64,000 bases of DNA from Leptospira ilyithenensis (lineage in GTDB: Bacteria; Spirochaetota; Leptospiria; Leptospirales; Leptospiraceae): NCBI RefSeq assembly GCF_004771005.1, contig NZ_RQHV01000007.1:1-64000 (forward strand), in the 5' to 3' direction. The translations under genes and the position numbers were made by a program. Every line of letters starts with the position of its first letter. Within the stretch, counting starts at the first letter, position 1. Below, one piece after another: positions 1-9,267 of this stretch. The notes below the pieces were generated by a model. The model was not told the DNA's origin. It saw nothing but the letters and a program-made list of their open reading frames with translations, and made no database searches.

Positions 1-457
1 TACGAAGAGTTTTAATATATTTGGAAACCGATTTTTCCGAGATCATAAACCCTAGTTTAATCATCGTTCCATGGATTTTGGTAGCACCCCAGATAGGATT
101 TTGTTTCGCGATTTTCCGGGTAAGTTTGATCAGATCCCATCGGATCATAGGTCTCCCTGATTTTTTAGAGGAAGAAACGAGATTCCAAAAAAGTTTCCAC
201 TTTTTCTTTCTCCAGGAAATGAGAGTATTCGGAGTAACGAGTATAAGGGAAGCTTTCCAATCGGAGCCTAGATAAGAAAGCATGACGAGCTTACATCGTT
301 CCCAGGAAGTTGTATGAAAGACTTTTTGTTTTCTTTTGTATGCGGCAAGTTGGGTTTTGAGAATCAGGTTTTGGATCATTAAGGTTTTGTATTGCAAACA
401 AGAACACACATATAGGAATGGAACTCCAAAAACGAATAAAAAATAAACTAAGGACAT
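1..457 (-). CDS. Integrase/transposase (DDE integrase type), N-terminal part, runs off window
   Basis: An open frame reads leftward from an ATG at 457 to the window edge, about 152 codons without a stop. The start has a hydrophobic stretch ([15 protein letters not shown]). It is followed by [17 protein letters not shown], a GRP hinge, and [17 protein letters not shown] then [13 protein letters not shown]. This pattern of a helix-turn-helix, a basic linker and a 'WGA.+IHGEL..LG..+S..TV..Y' segment is typical of the pre-catalytic part of integrase-core (rve) transposases related to IS3/IS481. The DDE catalytic core would lie left of the window, so intactness cannot be judged. A plus-strand frame at 21-275 is only its shadow. 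Confidence 0.7.
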   Translation of the reverse strand, partial: MSLVYFLFVFGVPFLYVCSCLQYKTLMIQNLILKTQLAAYKRKQKVFHTTSWERCKLVMLSYLGSDWKASLILVTPNTLISWRKKKWKLFWNLVSSSKKSGRPMIRWDLIKLTRKIAKQNPIWGATKIHGTMIKLGFMISEKSVSKYIKTLR

Positions 458-563
458 AAAGTTTTCTATAAATTTGATTATGCGCAAATAGTCGCCATTT
501 ACTAAATTTCTCAAATAACAGAAAATGAAAATACCCCCTCGCGCCACCGGCTTACTATGCGAA

Positions 564-1605
564 CTAAGTCAATAAAATTTTATGTATAGATGTTTTTTTG
601 AATAAATCGGCAGAATAAGTAGAATTCTTTTTCCAAATAGTAAAAATGATCTTTGCCCATTTATTAGAAAGAGATCGGAGAGTAACGGAATTAGCCTTTC
701 CCTTTGCTCTCTGTGCGTCGTAAAATTGTCTAGCCCATTCCCCCCGAGTCAATGAATTGAATGCAAGCCAATAAAGAGCGTGTCGTAAATGTTTGTTACA
801 CGCACGTCGCATAACAACCAGCTTCTGCGATTTTCCGCTTTGCCTGGAGACCGGAGAAGTTCCTGCGTATGCCTGAAAAGCCCGATAATCCCGGAACCCT
901 CTTGATTCATCGGAGAGTTCGGCGAGAAGAGTTGCACCTATCATGGTTCCCATAGCAGGGATGGAACTGAGAATGCGGCTACCGGAATGATTGTTGTAAA
1001 GACTCTCAATATCTGAATTCATTTTTGCAATCTGATGATCAAGAAGATTGATCTGCTCTATTAAATGCATCGTATATACGATACATTCGGATTGCCTGCT
1101 TGTTTCATACTCAGGTGATTCATAATTAAGATTTTCATAAATTTGAATCTTTCTTTTTTCACTCCATCTGATACTTTGAATCCCAGCAAGAAATGAATCG
1201 AGAGATAAGGAACGAAGTTTTGTAGGCGACTCTAAAAAAAGAAGAAGGGGTAAAACCGGTTTTGTAATATCCCTAAAAATCCTCGAAAAACCAGGGAAAT
1301 AAGACTGCAAATTGATTCTAAGGCGAGTGGTCAAACGACGTCTGTCTTTCTTGAAACTCTCCAAATGGTAGTTTAAACCAGCTTTGTTGCATCTTTCGGT
1401 TTTTCCCGTGCTGCATTCAACAGCACTCTATCGCTGCAACGACATGACCCTTTCGATTATAACGATCGATTACTTCATCGAGCTTTTTGAATCCATCTCT
1501 TGTTACCTGTATTCTCTCTTCCAAGAGAATACTTTCACTTTCACTCAGAGCTGTTAGATCTATGAAATCACGACTCCAATCAATTCCAATGTAAATAGTT
1601 TTCAT
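564..1605 (-). pseudogene. IS110-family transposase, frameshifted and probably internally deleted
   Basis: The N-terminal piece (1417-1605) begins MKTIYIGIDWSRDFIDLTAL, the DEDD-type RuvC-like start of IS110 transposases with the first catalytic Asp in GIDWS. It reaches VVAAIECC and hits TGA. The rest (stop at 564) continues in another frame and carries the C-terminal IS116/IS110/IS902 domain: SSIPAMGTMIGATLLAELS, FRAFQAYAGTSPVSRQSGKS and RACNKHLRHALYWLAF. Family members usually have a stretch with further catalytic Asp residues between the AIE motif and the helical linker that starts about RRRLTTRLR. Here these are nearly adjacent, so I infer an internal deletion as well as the frameshift. 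The element is probably immobile unless complemented. Confidence 0.8.
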
Positions 1606-1972
1606 AAAAAATCTCCGAAAACGGTATCAAACCCGAGATCCCATGAATCCTATAATGAAGTTCTTATACAAAGAAACATCTTACTATGAATGGTGATGAT
1701 CAGGGAAAAGGCTTCGGGAGAAAGTGAGCCTTGGCAAGTCCTGTGTGCGGACAGATCGTAGCGGAAATCAAACGGAAAACATTCCCCGCTCTTTTTCGCG
1801 GAACATCCTGTTCCGACGAAAAAACTCCGGCCATCCTTTGGCCTCCGTTACCGCGAGAATTGTTTTCCGTTTGATTGAAGCGAAGAGCCCGGTCGGTTAA
1901 CAAAAGAAAGCTGGAAATTGAAAAACATTCAAGGCGCCCAAACCAAATAAATATTTCTACCGACCTTTGTTT
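1606..1972. other. Intergenic, structured inverted repeat, no convincing gene
   Basis: This gap lies between the IS110 remnant and the desaturase gene. It contains nested inverted repeats (see the repeat entry at 1766-1876). A 67-codon minus-strand frame at 1700-1903 is rich in Arg, Pro and Gly, has no recognisable motif, and is best explained as a by-product of the palindromic, more GC-rich DNA. No promoter stands out. Confidence 0.5.
1766..1876. repeat. Nested inverted repeat with 16-bp perfect arms
   Basis: The arms AATCAAACGGAAAACA (1766-1781) and TGTTTTCCGTTTGATT (1861-1876) are perfect inverted complements. Pairing continues imperfectly inward (CATTCCCCGC against GCGAGAATTG). Inside sits a second perfect hairpin, CGGAACA-tcc-TGTTCCG at 1799-1815, and a small GGCC...GGCC palindrome near 1829-1842. 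The whole unit could fold as a long cruciform or RNA hairpin. It may be a non-autonomous mobile element (MITE-like) or a repeated extragenic palindrome; the sequence alone does not decide. Confidence 0.65.
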
Positions 1973-3016
1973 TTAGCCTTTGGTATGATTTGTTTCCCGA
2001 TTTGCGTGGGCGATGCTTTCGAAATCATTGAAAGGGATTCCGTATTTTTTCAAAATCGGTTTTATCTTAGGTGCGACTGCTTGTCTTAAGTAAAACGGTT
2101 GTGTTACGATGAAATGGTGAATCCCGTGGGTAGCGCCAAAATTAAAACAAAACAACTGCAAAGGAAATGTCAGCCAGGAATCCAATACTTGCGTTTGTCG
2201 GAATAAACTTTTCACTTCTCCGTAATAATGCATATTGGAAGAAACGATTTGTATTGCTGATTGTCTCAACCAACAAGGAATCAAATATACGACTGCAGTC
2301 GTATTTAAGACAGAATGAATGTTTGCTATAATTCCTGTTTCATGGAATGAGCTACCAATCACCAGGTTCACTAAAGAAAAAAGCCCCCAACACAAAAAAG
2401 AATACCAAAGCAAAAGATGAATGTATTGATATGGTCCTTTAGTAGCGGGGGATTTGATTTTCCTTAAATATCGAACCGCATCTTTTTTGATTTTCGGTCC
2501 TTGTAGTACGACTGCCATAATCGGATCGATCATTACTAAAATCCTTTTCCATCCCCAAGGCATTCCGTTGCTGATAAATCTTTCTTCTATATCTTCCTTG
2601 TTTCCCGATACTTTATGGTGCAAAAGATGGATTTCTTTTCGAAACCAAGGATTGACCACATTAGCTCTGAACAACCACGCCATCCAAAAAAGAAAGTTTT
2701 GTATTCTGGGGTTTTCTTTAAAGTAAATGTTATGGATGAGATCATGTTCCATTTCATGTAGGAAGGAAGCAAAGATGGCATTTCCTATGATGCAAATCCA
2801 AAAAGGAATGAGTTCTGCGATGTACAGGCTTCCCAATAGAATCATTCCCGAAGTGGAACCGATCACAATTCCAAAACCGATTGCATTTTGGTAGCGTAGG
2901 AAGGTGAATCGTTTTCTCAGTTTCGAATCGGAGTACCGTATCCATTTCATGATTCGTTTTGTTTTTTCTTTTTCGGATAACTTTTCCGTTTTTCTTTCCA
3001 GTACTAAAGAGGTCAT
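1973..3016 (-). CDS. Membrane fatty acid desaturase family protein
   Basis: The 347-residue protein has paired hydrophobic segments and the three histidine clusters of membrane-bound di-iron desaturases and hydroxylases: HEMEHDLIH, HLLHH and near the C-terminus THGIHHF. These clusters bind the di-iron centre that inserts a double bond or hydroxyl into an acyl or lipid substrate in the inner membrane. The exact substrate and regioselectivity cannot be read from sequence. The gene follows, on the same strand with a gap of about 108 bp, a membrane-anchored AraC-type regulator, which suggests (inference) that desaturation responds to a signal sensed by that protein. The start is the ATG at 3016. 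Confidence 0.85.
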   Translation of the reverse strand: MTSLVLERKTEKLSEKEKTKRIMKWIRYSDSKLRKRFTFLRYQNAIGFGIVIGSTSGMILLGSLYIAELIPFWICIIGNAIFASFLHEMEHDLIHNIYFKENPRIQNFLFWMAWLFRANVVNPWFRKEIHLLHHKVSGNKEDIEERFISNGMPWGWKRILVMIDPIMAVVLQGPKIKKDAVRYLRKIKSPATKGPYQYIHLLLWYSFLCWGLFSLVNLVIGSSFHETGIIANIHSVLNTTAVVYLIPCWLRQSAIQIVSSNMHYYGEVKSLFRQTQVLDSWLTFPLQLFCFNFGATHGIHHFIVTQPFYLRQAVAPKIKPILKKYGIPFNDFESIAHANRETNHTKG

Positions 3017-3124
3017 TGCATTCTCCTATCGACGATAGATTGTATCTTAGTGGATTTTTCCAAAGCGGTCGTTCCATTTTATAAACCGGCACCCGATGAG
3101 TGGAATCGAATGATAGATTGTTAC

Positions 3125-4231
3125 TTACAGATGGGAATTCTTTTCTCTGTATTCGGACGGAGTCAGACCGGTTTGTTTTAAAAATGCCCTATGGAATGCG
3201 GTTTTGCTTCGAAATCCCACTTCGTACCCAATGTCTAAAATCGATCTTTCGGGTTCCATTTTCAAAAGTTCGCAAGCTTCTTTGATTCTGTATTCGTTTA
3301 CAAAAATGGAAAAGTTTTTTCCCATTTCTTTGTTGATCAGTTCGGAAAGCTGGTGGGGAGTAAGTGCCAGCTCCTCGGCAAGGTTTGTGAGACTTAAGTC
3401 TTCTTCCTTATATAGTTTTTCCTTTTCCATACTTTGGATTAAATTGTTTCGGAGAGTTTCCAAATCCATCCCGATGAGCAAAGAACGATTGTATTTGTGT
3501 AAGGTTTCTCTTGCGACTTCCTGCAAATTTTGGAAATACGCAGGATACCTTCTTCCGATCAAATAGGCAATGCATAAGCTGAGCGCCATCATATCTGCGC
3601 TTGCCAAGAGAAAGATTGGATCCTTATGAAAAAGATAAAGAGCCCCGACCGTATGATTTGTTATGGTAGCGAGAATGATATAAAGTAGAACACGGGCAGT
3701 CCATTCTTCTTTTAATACGCTCGATTTGAAAAGGATTCTACTTCCTCTAAACAATGCTGAAATGTAAGCACCTAATATAAGTAAGGGTATATAAAAAACA
3801 AAGTCTAACAGAGAGTTTTTTGAGATAAAAATCCGGATCGAATCAGACAATTCCCGGGTTTCCGTCATAAGAATATTTCCATACCAGACCCAGAAGAGCC
3901 CGGGCAGGATGAAATGTTTTCTTCCTAATCCCAACAAGGATTTTTCAAATTCCGAATCCTGGATGATTTTATGAATTCCGTAAAGAACGGGACCAACTGT
4001 TGCCAAGACCGGGATATGCAGGATTATGATCTTGGGAAGAAAGGAATGGAATCCCAGCACCAAACATAGCCCGGTTCCCTGCAATATGCCGAGACAAATA
4101 AATAAAATGGCGAGTAGTCTATTTAAGGAAGTTTTTCTTTCTAAGATACATTGTCCCAAACAAAGAAGAAAACCCAAATAAGTCCCGAAGACTGAGAAGG
4201 AAATAAAAACCCATAAGACGGAAAAATCCAA
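3125..4231 (-). CDS. AraC-family transcriptional regulator with multi-pass membrane N-terminus
   Basis: Residues 1-230 of this 368-residue protein form about seven hydrophobic helices, beginning FSVLWVFISFSVFGTYLGF. The C-terminal 100 residues are an AraC/XylS double helix-turn-helix: LTNLAEELALTPHQLSELIN, then YRIKEACELL, then the signature SILDIGYEVGFRSKTAFHRAF and GLTPSEYR. The protein should therefore bind DNA while sitting in the inner membrane, like other spirochete and Bacteroidetes 7TM-AraC regulators. It starts 23 bp after an Ig-like lipoprotein gene and lies upstream of the desaturase gene; either or both may be targets. The ligand is unknown. Confidence 0.85.
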   Translation of the reverse strand: MDFSVLWVFISFSVFGTYLGFLLCLGQCILERKTSLNRLLAILFICLGILQGTGLCLVLGFHSFLPKIIILHIPVLATVGPVLYGIHKIIQDSEFEKSLLGLGRKHFILPGLFWVWYGNILMTETRELSDSIRIFISKNSLLDFVFYIPLLILGAYISALFRGSRILFKSSVLKEEWTARVLLYIILATITNHTVGALYLFHKDPIFLLASADMMALSLCIAYLIGRRYPAYFQNLQEVARETLHKYNRSLLIGMDLETLRNNLIQSMEKEKLYKEEDLSLTNLAEELALTPHQLSELINKEMGKNFSIFVNEYRIKEACELLKMEPERSILDIGYEVGFRSKTAFHRAFLKQTGLTPSEYREKNSHL

Positions 4232-4254
4232 GGTCCCTCATTTATAGATTATAA

Positions 4255-5118
4255 CTATAACTGCATTGCAGAAAGCATGGTTCTAAAGTTAATAGTTGTG
4301 GTTGATAAACTATTTCCTATTAGATCTTTAATCTCCGAGCTTAGGGTGATTACATAATCCGTGTCATTGGAAAGCTCGGAAATGGTCGCTATATATTCCC
4401 TTGATGTGTTCGCTATTACACTGACGGAACGCCCGGGAACAGTGACTGTAGAACTGTTAATAGTTGATGAATCCATATCTGTATTAAAGGTTAATATGAA
4501 AATTGCTTGGAAAATACCGTTGAGAGCAACGGAAGTGTTTCCATTTTCCGGTGAAGAGCTTATAAGACTTGGAACCGGGACCGTCGACGAATCATCGGAA
4601 GAAAGAGTCACTATAACGCCTAATTCATGTTTTTCTATATTGGAGACATTGAACTGGGAGTTGGAATCAGTGGTTTGTACTACCGAGTCAGCCGAGAGGG
4701 TCAGATTGAAGCTTCCCAATACCAATCCGGAAGAGTTCATGACCGAGATCTTTGTTATGCCGATAGGAAGATTCAAAAGAAATCTGCCTGCCCCGTTTGT
4801 TGTTGTGGTTACGGAAACCGCTGTGTTTCGAACCGAGCCGGAAGCGGAGCTTGCAGACAATGTTGTCCCTGAGAGAGAATTTCCATTCAAGTTTTTCAAT
4901 TGGCCGGACACTTGGAAGGCAGCTGCACTCGTTGTAGCACCTCCCGCAAACAAAGCCAAAAAACCGATCGGACTTGTTGTTTCTTTCGGGGGATTTGTAA
5001 CCGATTGCACTGCAGGGTTCATCAAACATTGACAAAACAAAACCAGTAAAAACGCAGCAGATAGAAGACTGATCAAAATGCTTTTACGAACCGATAGATT
5101 GGATGAATTGGCTTTCAT
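4255..5118 (-). CDS. Putative lipoprotein with C-terminal Ig-like (SbsA/Big-type) domain
   Basis: A lysine/arginine-containing start and the hydrophobic stretch ISLLSAAFLLVLFCQC end in a lipobox-like Cys, so it is probably an exported lipoprotein of 287 residues. After a short linker comes a Thr/Ser-rich beta region (VSGQLKNLNGNSLSGTTL, then NGAGRFLLNLP) resembling carboxypeptidase-regulatory or transthyretin-like folds. From about residue 185 (SSSPENGNTSVALNG, TFNTDMDSSTINSSTVTV, LSSEIKDLIGNSLSTTT) it matches the bacterial Ig-like SbsA pattern. It is a paralogue of the neighbouring product at 5298-6170. Function unknown; a surface or periplasmic structural or adhesive role is possible. Probably cotranscribed with the AraC gene downstream. 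Confidence 0.7.
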   Translation of the reverse strand: MKANSSNLSVRKSILISLLSAAFLLVLFCQCLMNPAVQSVTNPPKETTSPIGFLALFAGGATTSAAAFQVSGQLKNLNGNSLSGTTLSASSASGSVRNTAVSVTTTTNGAGRFLLNLPIGITKISVMNSSGLVLGSFNLTLSADSVVQTTDSNSQFNVSNIEKHELGVIVTLSSDDSSTVPVPSLISSSPENGNTSVALNGIFQAIFILTFNTDMDSSTINSSTVTVPGRSVSVIANTSREYIATISELSNDTDYVITLSSEIKDLIGNSLSTTTINFRTMLSAMQL

Positions 5119-5297
5119 ATAACTTCCTTCGGATTGTCACGGAAAAAATAACTTGCTCCGGACAACGAACGACCTGTTACTAAGGTCCATTTCATTCTAT
5201 CTATGAAATATGGATTTCAATTGTATTTATTAGAAATTTATAATTTTTTAACGAGACATAAGCTTTAATATTTTTTAAAAATTCGGATCTAAAAGGT

Positions 5298-6170
5298 CTA
5301 CTTGCCTCCGGATGTGACAGTAAAAGGAATCGTAGTTGTCGGGAGTGAGCTTCCGGTAATACTTTTGATCGTGCTTGAAAGATTGATTGTAAAAGTTTGA
5401 CTGGCGATTAGATTTCCAATTTGAAATGTAACAACTGTTCCGCTGGTGGAAAGTGAAGTAACTGTACCGGGGTTTCCCGGGTCGCCGTCGTTAATGACCT
5501 GAATCGTAGAGGAATCGATTGTAGAGGAATCCACGGATAAGCTGAAATTCAAAGTCGCATTTGTGTTAGGTGCTGCTGAAGAATCAAGCTGTGCTCCTGA
5601 GGCAGGAGTAGAAGAAGTGAGAAGAAATGTCACTGAAGAATCGGAATCGGTTGTTATATCCGGTGTTTCATCGATTGTATATCTTCTCAGGCTGGATACA
5701 ACCAAAGATGAAGAATTTGATTTTTCGGTAATATCTCCTTCCGTTGGTACATTCAATTCAAAACTACCTAAATCATTTCCATTGGCATCGGAAACACTGA
5801 TTTTGGGTGTACCCGGCTTCAAAGATAAAACGAATTTACCGATTGAATTGGTAGTGGTTGTAGTGGAAACGGCAACTCCTCTCACGGCAGAGGAACCATA
5901 AGAAACCGTTAGGTTTCCATTTACCAAATTGAGTCCGTCTGTTTTCAATTGTCCGGTAATTTGAAGAGTCGCTATATCGGAAGAAGTGCTTCCTCCTCCT
6001 CCCAATAGAGCTAAAACACCGGCGGAAGATGATTTGGATTCCAGTGGATTGATTATGGACTGAATCGCCGGATTGAGATAACAATTGGAAACAAATGCAA
6101 TTGCCAAAACCCAGCTAATATATGTTAGTAATCGAAAAGCGGAAAAGGTTTTTGCAATTGGAGTATTCAT
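5298..6170 (-). CDS. Putative lipoprotein, paralogue of the 4255-5118 product
   Basis: The 290-residue product shares the layout of its neighbour: a signal sequence ending near AFVSNC, then YLNPAIQSIINP (compare CLMNPAVQSVTNP in the paralogue), a Gly/Ser linker, a beta module around TNSIGKFVLSLKPGTPKIS, and a C-terminal Ig-like module with SVDSSTIDSSTIQV and LSSTIKSITGSSLPTTT. Shared key phrases in the same order show tandem duplication. The start lies one base past the stop of the upstream gene (6172), so the two are very likely translated from one message. Role unknown. Confidence 0.7.
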   Translation of the reverse strand: MNTPIAKTFSAFRLLTYISWVLAIAFVSNCYLNPAIQSIINPLESKSSSAGVLALLGGGGSTSSDIATLQITGQLKTDGLNLVNGNLTVSYGSSAVRGVAVSTTTTTNSIGKFVLSLKPGTPKISVSDANGNDLGSFELNVPTEGDITEKSNSSSLVVSSLRRYTIDETPDITTDSDSSVTFLLTSSTPASGAQLDSSAAPNTNATLNFSLSVDSSTIDSSTIQVINDGDPGNPGTVTSLSTSGTVVTFQIGNLIASQTFTINLSSTIKSITGSSLPTTTIPFTVTSGGK

Positions 6171-6171
6171 A

Positions 6172-7005
6172 TCACTGTCCTTGTTTTTGTTTCTCTAAAT
6201 GCTCCAGGTCTTTCTCCAGGAGTTCCAAATCTAATTTTTCTTCTATATCTTGCAGATCTTGTTTTGTTTTGAGTTCCGAATCAGCGGAACTAGGTATACC
6301 TGTTTGATTGTAGGAACGGGCACCTTCACCTTCACAGATTTCGACTACCAATGTTTTTCTTGTGACTGTAATTAAAAATCCGCCTAGGAGTGTGAGAGCA
6401 ACATCCTTGTAAGTGGAAACTTGGGAAATGCGAATCGGTCTGTCTTCTTTAGGAAACAATTCGGTATATTTCGGTTCTTTGAACCGGAAGGCACCAAACA
6501 TCCAAAAGTATTCGGGATATTCCGAGTACGGCTGGCATTTTTGCCCCGGAGAGGCAAGTAGTATCGGATGAGTCGGATTCGGAGAATGCAATAAAAAGGA
6601 AGTGCGAAGGGAATCCGATTTCAAAGGAGTATTTGCAGATTCCAAAACTCTTTTTCTTTCTTCCGCTTTTTTTGCTGTTTCCGAGTTTTGTAGCGTTAGG
6701 TTTTCTTGGTTGCGGATTTCGAGAAGCCTTGTTTTTTCAAGATCTCTTTTGGTCTGTTCTTCTTTTCGGATCTTTGCTTCTTCTTCTTCGGCAAGATCTT
6801 TGTAGATAATTTTTAAGACGGATTTTTTAGAAACGATTACATGTTTTCCGTCGGCGCGATTGATTTCTACTGAATCCAAGTTCTGGCTTGAAACGATTCC
6901 TTTGATGGACTTTCCATTTTTCAAAAGAATTGTATTAATGGCGATTAGGGGCAGACTAGATAAAAATAGTCCGACGAATAAGAGTAGAAATCGATATTTT
7001 TTCAT
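6172..7005 (-). CDS. Exported hypothetical protein with coiled-coil segment
   Basis: A clear signal peptide (MKKYRFLLLFVGLFLSSLPLIA) precedes NTILLKNGKSIKGIVSSQN, a short beta motif (a lysine-glycine turn followed by VEINRADGKHVIVSKKSV) found at the N-terminus of several exported Leptospira proteins. Residues about 70-120 are a charged helical or coiled-coil segment (EEEEAKIRKEEQTKRDLEKTR). A middle part has Pro and aromatic residues (EYPEYFWMFGAFRF), a hydrophobic patch VALTLLGGFLITVT follows, and a second charged helix ends the protein. I do not recognise a function. It is the first gene of a probable operon with the Ig-like lipoprotein that starts immediately after its stop. Confidence 0.6.
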   Translation of the reverse strand: MKKYRFLLLFVGLFLSSLPLIAINTILLKNGKSIKGIVSSQNLDSVEINRADGKHVIVSKKSVLKIIYKDLAEEEEAKIRKEEQTKRDLEKTRLLEIRNQENLTLQNSETAKKAEERKRVLESANTPLKSDSLRTSFLLHSPNPTHPILLASPGQKCQPYSEYPEYFWMFGAFRFKEPKYTELFPKEDRPIRISQVSTYKDVALTLLGGFLITVTRKTLVVEICEGEGARSYNQTGIPSSADSELKTKQDLQDIEEKLDLELLEKDLEHLEKQKQGQ

Positions 7006-7188
7006 TTGATTTGGCGCTCATTTTTCTGCTTATAAACAAATCCTAATGCAAGGAAAGTGTTTGGGAAGAAGAAAAGTTATTTCCATACAAAAAACCAGGA
7101 CTTCGACTGGAAATTTTTTATCCCCCGTTCGAGTAGTGTTTTTTATGGATTTTCTGTGAAAAAATATATTACATTAACATCGGTAAGG

Positions 7189-9267
7189 TTATATTCTCCG
7201 CTCTTGATTTAACAAATGAATATATGATTTCGACTTTTCTAAAAAAATCCTGGAAACGGAATCATGAGGAACTTCATCGAGGATGCTCGAAAAACCTTCT
7301 TCCGCTTCTTGATAGTCCTCTCTTCGGTATGCTTCAAGCGCGATGATATAGTCATCCTTTCGTTTGGAGAGTAATTCTTTTTTTTCCAGATCATATCCAT
7401 CCAATACTTCCACTACGAAGACCGAATCGGTTTTCCCTTTTATGTTCACTCTATCCAAAAGCCTATAGTCATAACCTAAATCTTCCGACGCTTCAATGAA
7501 AGTATCCGCACTGATTACAATGTTTGCGCCGAACATCTTTGTTACCCCTTCGATACGGGAAGCAAGATTGACTGCGTCGGAAATGACAGTGCCTTCCATC
7601 CTTTCATGTTCTCCCAGGATTCCTAAAATCAATGTACCGGTATGGATGCCGATTCCCACTTGCACAGGTTTGTAATTGTAATTGGCTCTATGCATATTGT
7701 AGAGACGAATTTCGTTCTGCATCTGCACTGCGGCACGAATGGCATGATTGGGATCATCGGGAAAGAGCGCCATGATGGCGTCCCCGATGAATTTGTCTAT
7801 AAAGCCGCCGTTATGACGGATAATAGGTCCTACTCTTTGAAGGTAGGAATTTAAAAAATCAAAATTTTCCTTAGGTGTTAGTTGCTCGGAAAATTCCGTA
7901 AAGGAACGGATATCGGCGAAAAGAATGGTCATCTTTTTCTGAACTTGTTGGCCTAGCGAGATGTCTCTGATATCGGTTTTTCCGAGGAAGTTTAAAAATT
8001 CCTTAGGAACAAATCTACTGTAAGAAGAATTGAGAGAACTTAATTTGAGAGCTAACTCTTTGCTATGATTCAAACTTTTGCGAAAGGATTTTCCGAAGGT
8101 GAATACCTGTAAAAAGACAAAACAAACGACAGTTAGAGGGCCAATGTACGTCGTATGCCAGATCGCTTCCGCATGTAACGTATCGTTGATCGCACCGATG
8201 AGTAGGAGAGCTGTTCCGAATAATAAGGTTTGTGAATCAGATCTTTTTTTAAGATAACTTTTGATCAGAAAAAAGAGCAAAAAACAACCGTTAAGTATGA
8301 ATATGATCGGATAAAAGGAGGCGGTCTCCGTGAAATACTCGGAAGGAAGAAGCAAAACAAGTGTTAATATCAGAGAAGTCAGATAAAAAACATTTCCGAT
8401 CTTTTTTGAAAAGTCAATCGGGAAGATAGTTTGGAAATAGTGATATAAAACAGGAGCGGACCAGAACCAGGAAAAGTATTCGATTCGTAAAATAACCTGA
8501 TAGGGAAGATGCACCCAATCCAGTAAAATCCTTTCACCTGTAGAAATATTTCTAAGCAATATGATAAAGGAAAAAGCGAAAATTCCCAATGTATGGGTTT
8601 CGTTTTTATCAAAGAAATAGAAAAACAAAAAAAACAAAGCAACGAATCCGAGAACGGAAGCAAGGATTGTTTCATTCATCTTTCTGTTGGTAAGTCTTTC
8701 CTGTGCTTTTTGGAAAGGAGCGAGAACGATATCATTCCAAGGTCCTCCTTTTCTATGTGCAAAATTGGAGACAACCAAATCCAAATCGATTTCTTTGGCA
8801 CCGGTAAAAGGAATGATTACGATGGAAGATTGTACTTGGGAAATGGTAGTTTCTTTGGAATTGCCCGGTTTCCCGGATCCGCCTATGTATTTCCCATTTA
8901 TATAAATCGCGTGTGAGCTATCTTGTTCTCCCGTTAAAACCGCCAAAGGAAAAACAGTCTGGTCCTTGGGCAAAAGGATATGGACTCGGAATGTTGCAAA
9001 CCCTTGTCCTGTCAGTTCCTCTTCTTTTTCCTTACGGTGGTTCCAATGCGCGGGAAGTATAATGGAACTGGGAATGTCCGTCGCAAGAATGGTTTCAGAC
9101 GTTTTGTTCCAGAAAAAGTCCCATTCTCCTGTGAGCGTTAAAAAAGGGGAGTCGGTAAAGGAATGGGATTCTAAGTTTAGCGTTCCTTTTTGGATGTTTG
9201 CTTTTTCATCCCGTCCCGCGGGACCGCAGCTCAAGGAAAGAAAGATAAGCAAGATAATAAATTTCAA
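7189..9267 (-). CDS. 7TM-DISM sensor fused to class III adenylate cyclase (all catalytic residues present)
   Basis: The 692-residue protein begins with a lipoprotein-like signal (FIILLIFLSLSC). A beta-sandwich sensor domain follows (LTGEWDFFW, GFATFRVHILLP, AIYINGKYIGGSG), then seven membrane helices (about 200-400) and a cyclase catalytic domain (about 445-625). Catalytic positions are intact: first metal Asp in FADIRSFTEF (D452), second metal Asp in KFIGDAIMALF with the adenine-selecting Lys, a second adenine contact Asp plus transition-state Asn and Arg in SDAVNLASRIEG, and the NIKGK motif. Lys and Asp at the base-selecting positions predict ATP rather than GTP as substrate. It should work as a homodimer and is a useful reference for the two degenerate paralogues at 46.5-50.9 kb. 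Confidence 0.9.
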   Translation of the reverse strand: MKFIILLIFLSLSCGPAGRDEKANIQKGTLNLESHSFTDSPFLTLTGEWDFFWNKTSETILATDIPSSIILPAHWNHRKEKEEELTGQGFATFRVHILLPKDQTVFPLAVLTGEQDSSHAIYINGKYIGGSGKPGNSKETTISQVQSSIVIIPFTGAKEIDLDLVVSNFAHRKGGPWNDIVLAPFQKAQERLTNRKMNETILASVLGFVALFFLFFYFFDKNETHTLGIFAFSFIILLRNISTGERILLDWVHLPYQVILRIEYFSWFWSAPVLYHYFQTIFPIDFSKKIGNVFYLTSLILTLVLLLPSEYFTETASFYPIIFILNGCFLLFFLIKSYLKKRSDSQTLLFGTALLLIGAINDTLHAEAIWHTTYIGPLTVVCFVFLQVFTFGKSFRKSLNHSKELALKLSSLNSSYSRFVPKEFLNFLGKTDIRDISLGQQVQKKMTILFADIRSFTEFSEQLTPKENFDFLNSYLQRVGPIIRHNGGFIDKFIGDAIMALFPDDPNHAIRAAVQMQNEIRLYNMHRANYNYKPVQVGIGIHTGTLILGILGEHERMEGTVISDAVNLASRIEGVTKMFGANIVISADTFIEASEDLGYDYRLLDRVNIKGKTDSVFVVEVLDGYDLEKKELLSKRKDDYIIALEAYRREDYQEAEEGFSSILDEVPHDSVSRIFLEKSKSYIHLLNQERRI

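Noticed and set aside
21..275. 84-codon plus-strand frame at the left edge
   Set aside because: It is the shadow of the minus-strand integrase frame, which has recognisable family motifs.
1700..1903. 67-codon minus-strand frame
   Set aside because: It lies wholly in the inverted-repeat region, is Arg/Pro-rich and has no recognisable similarity.
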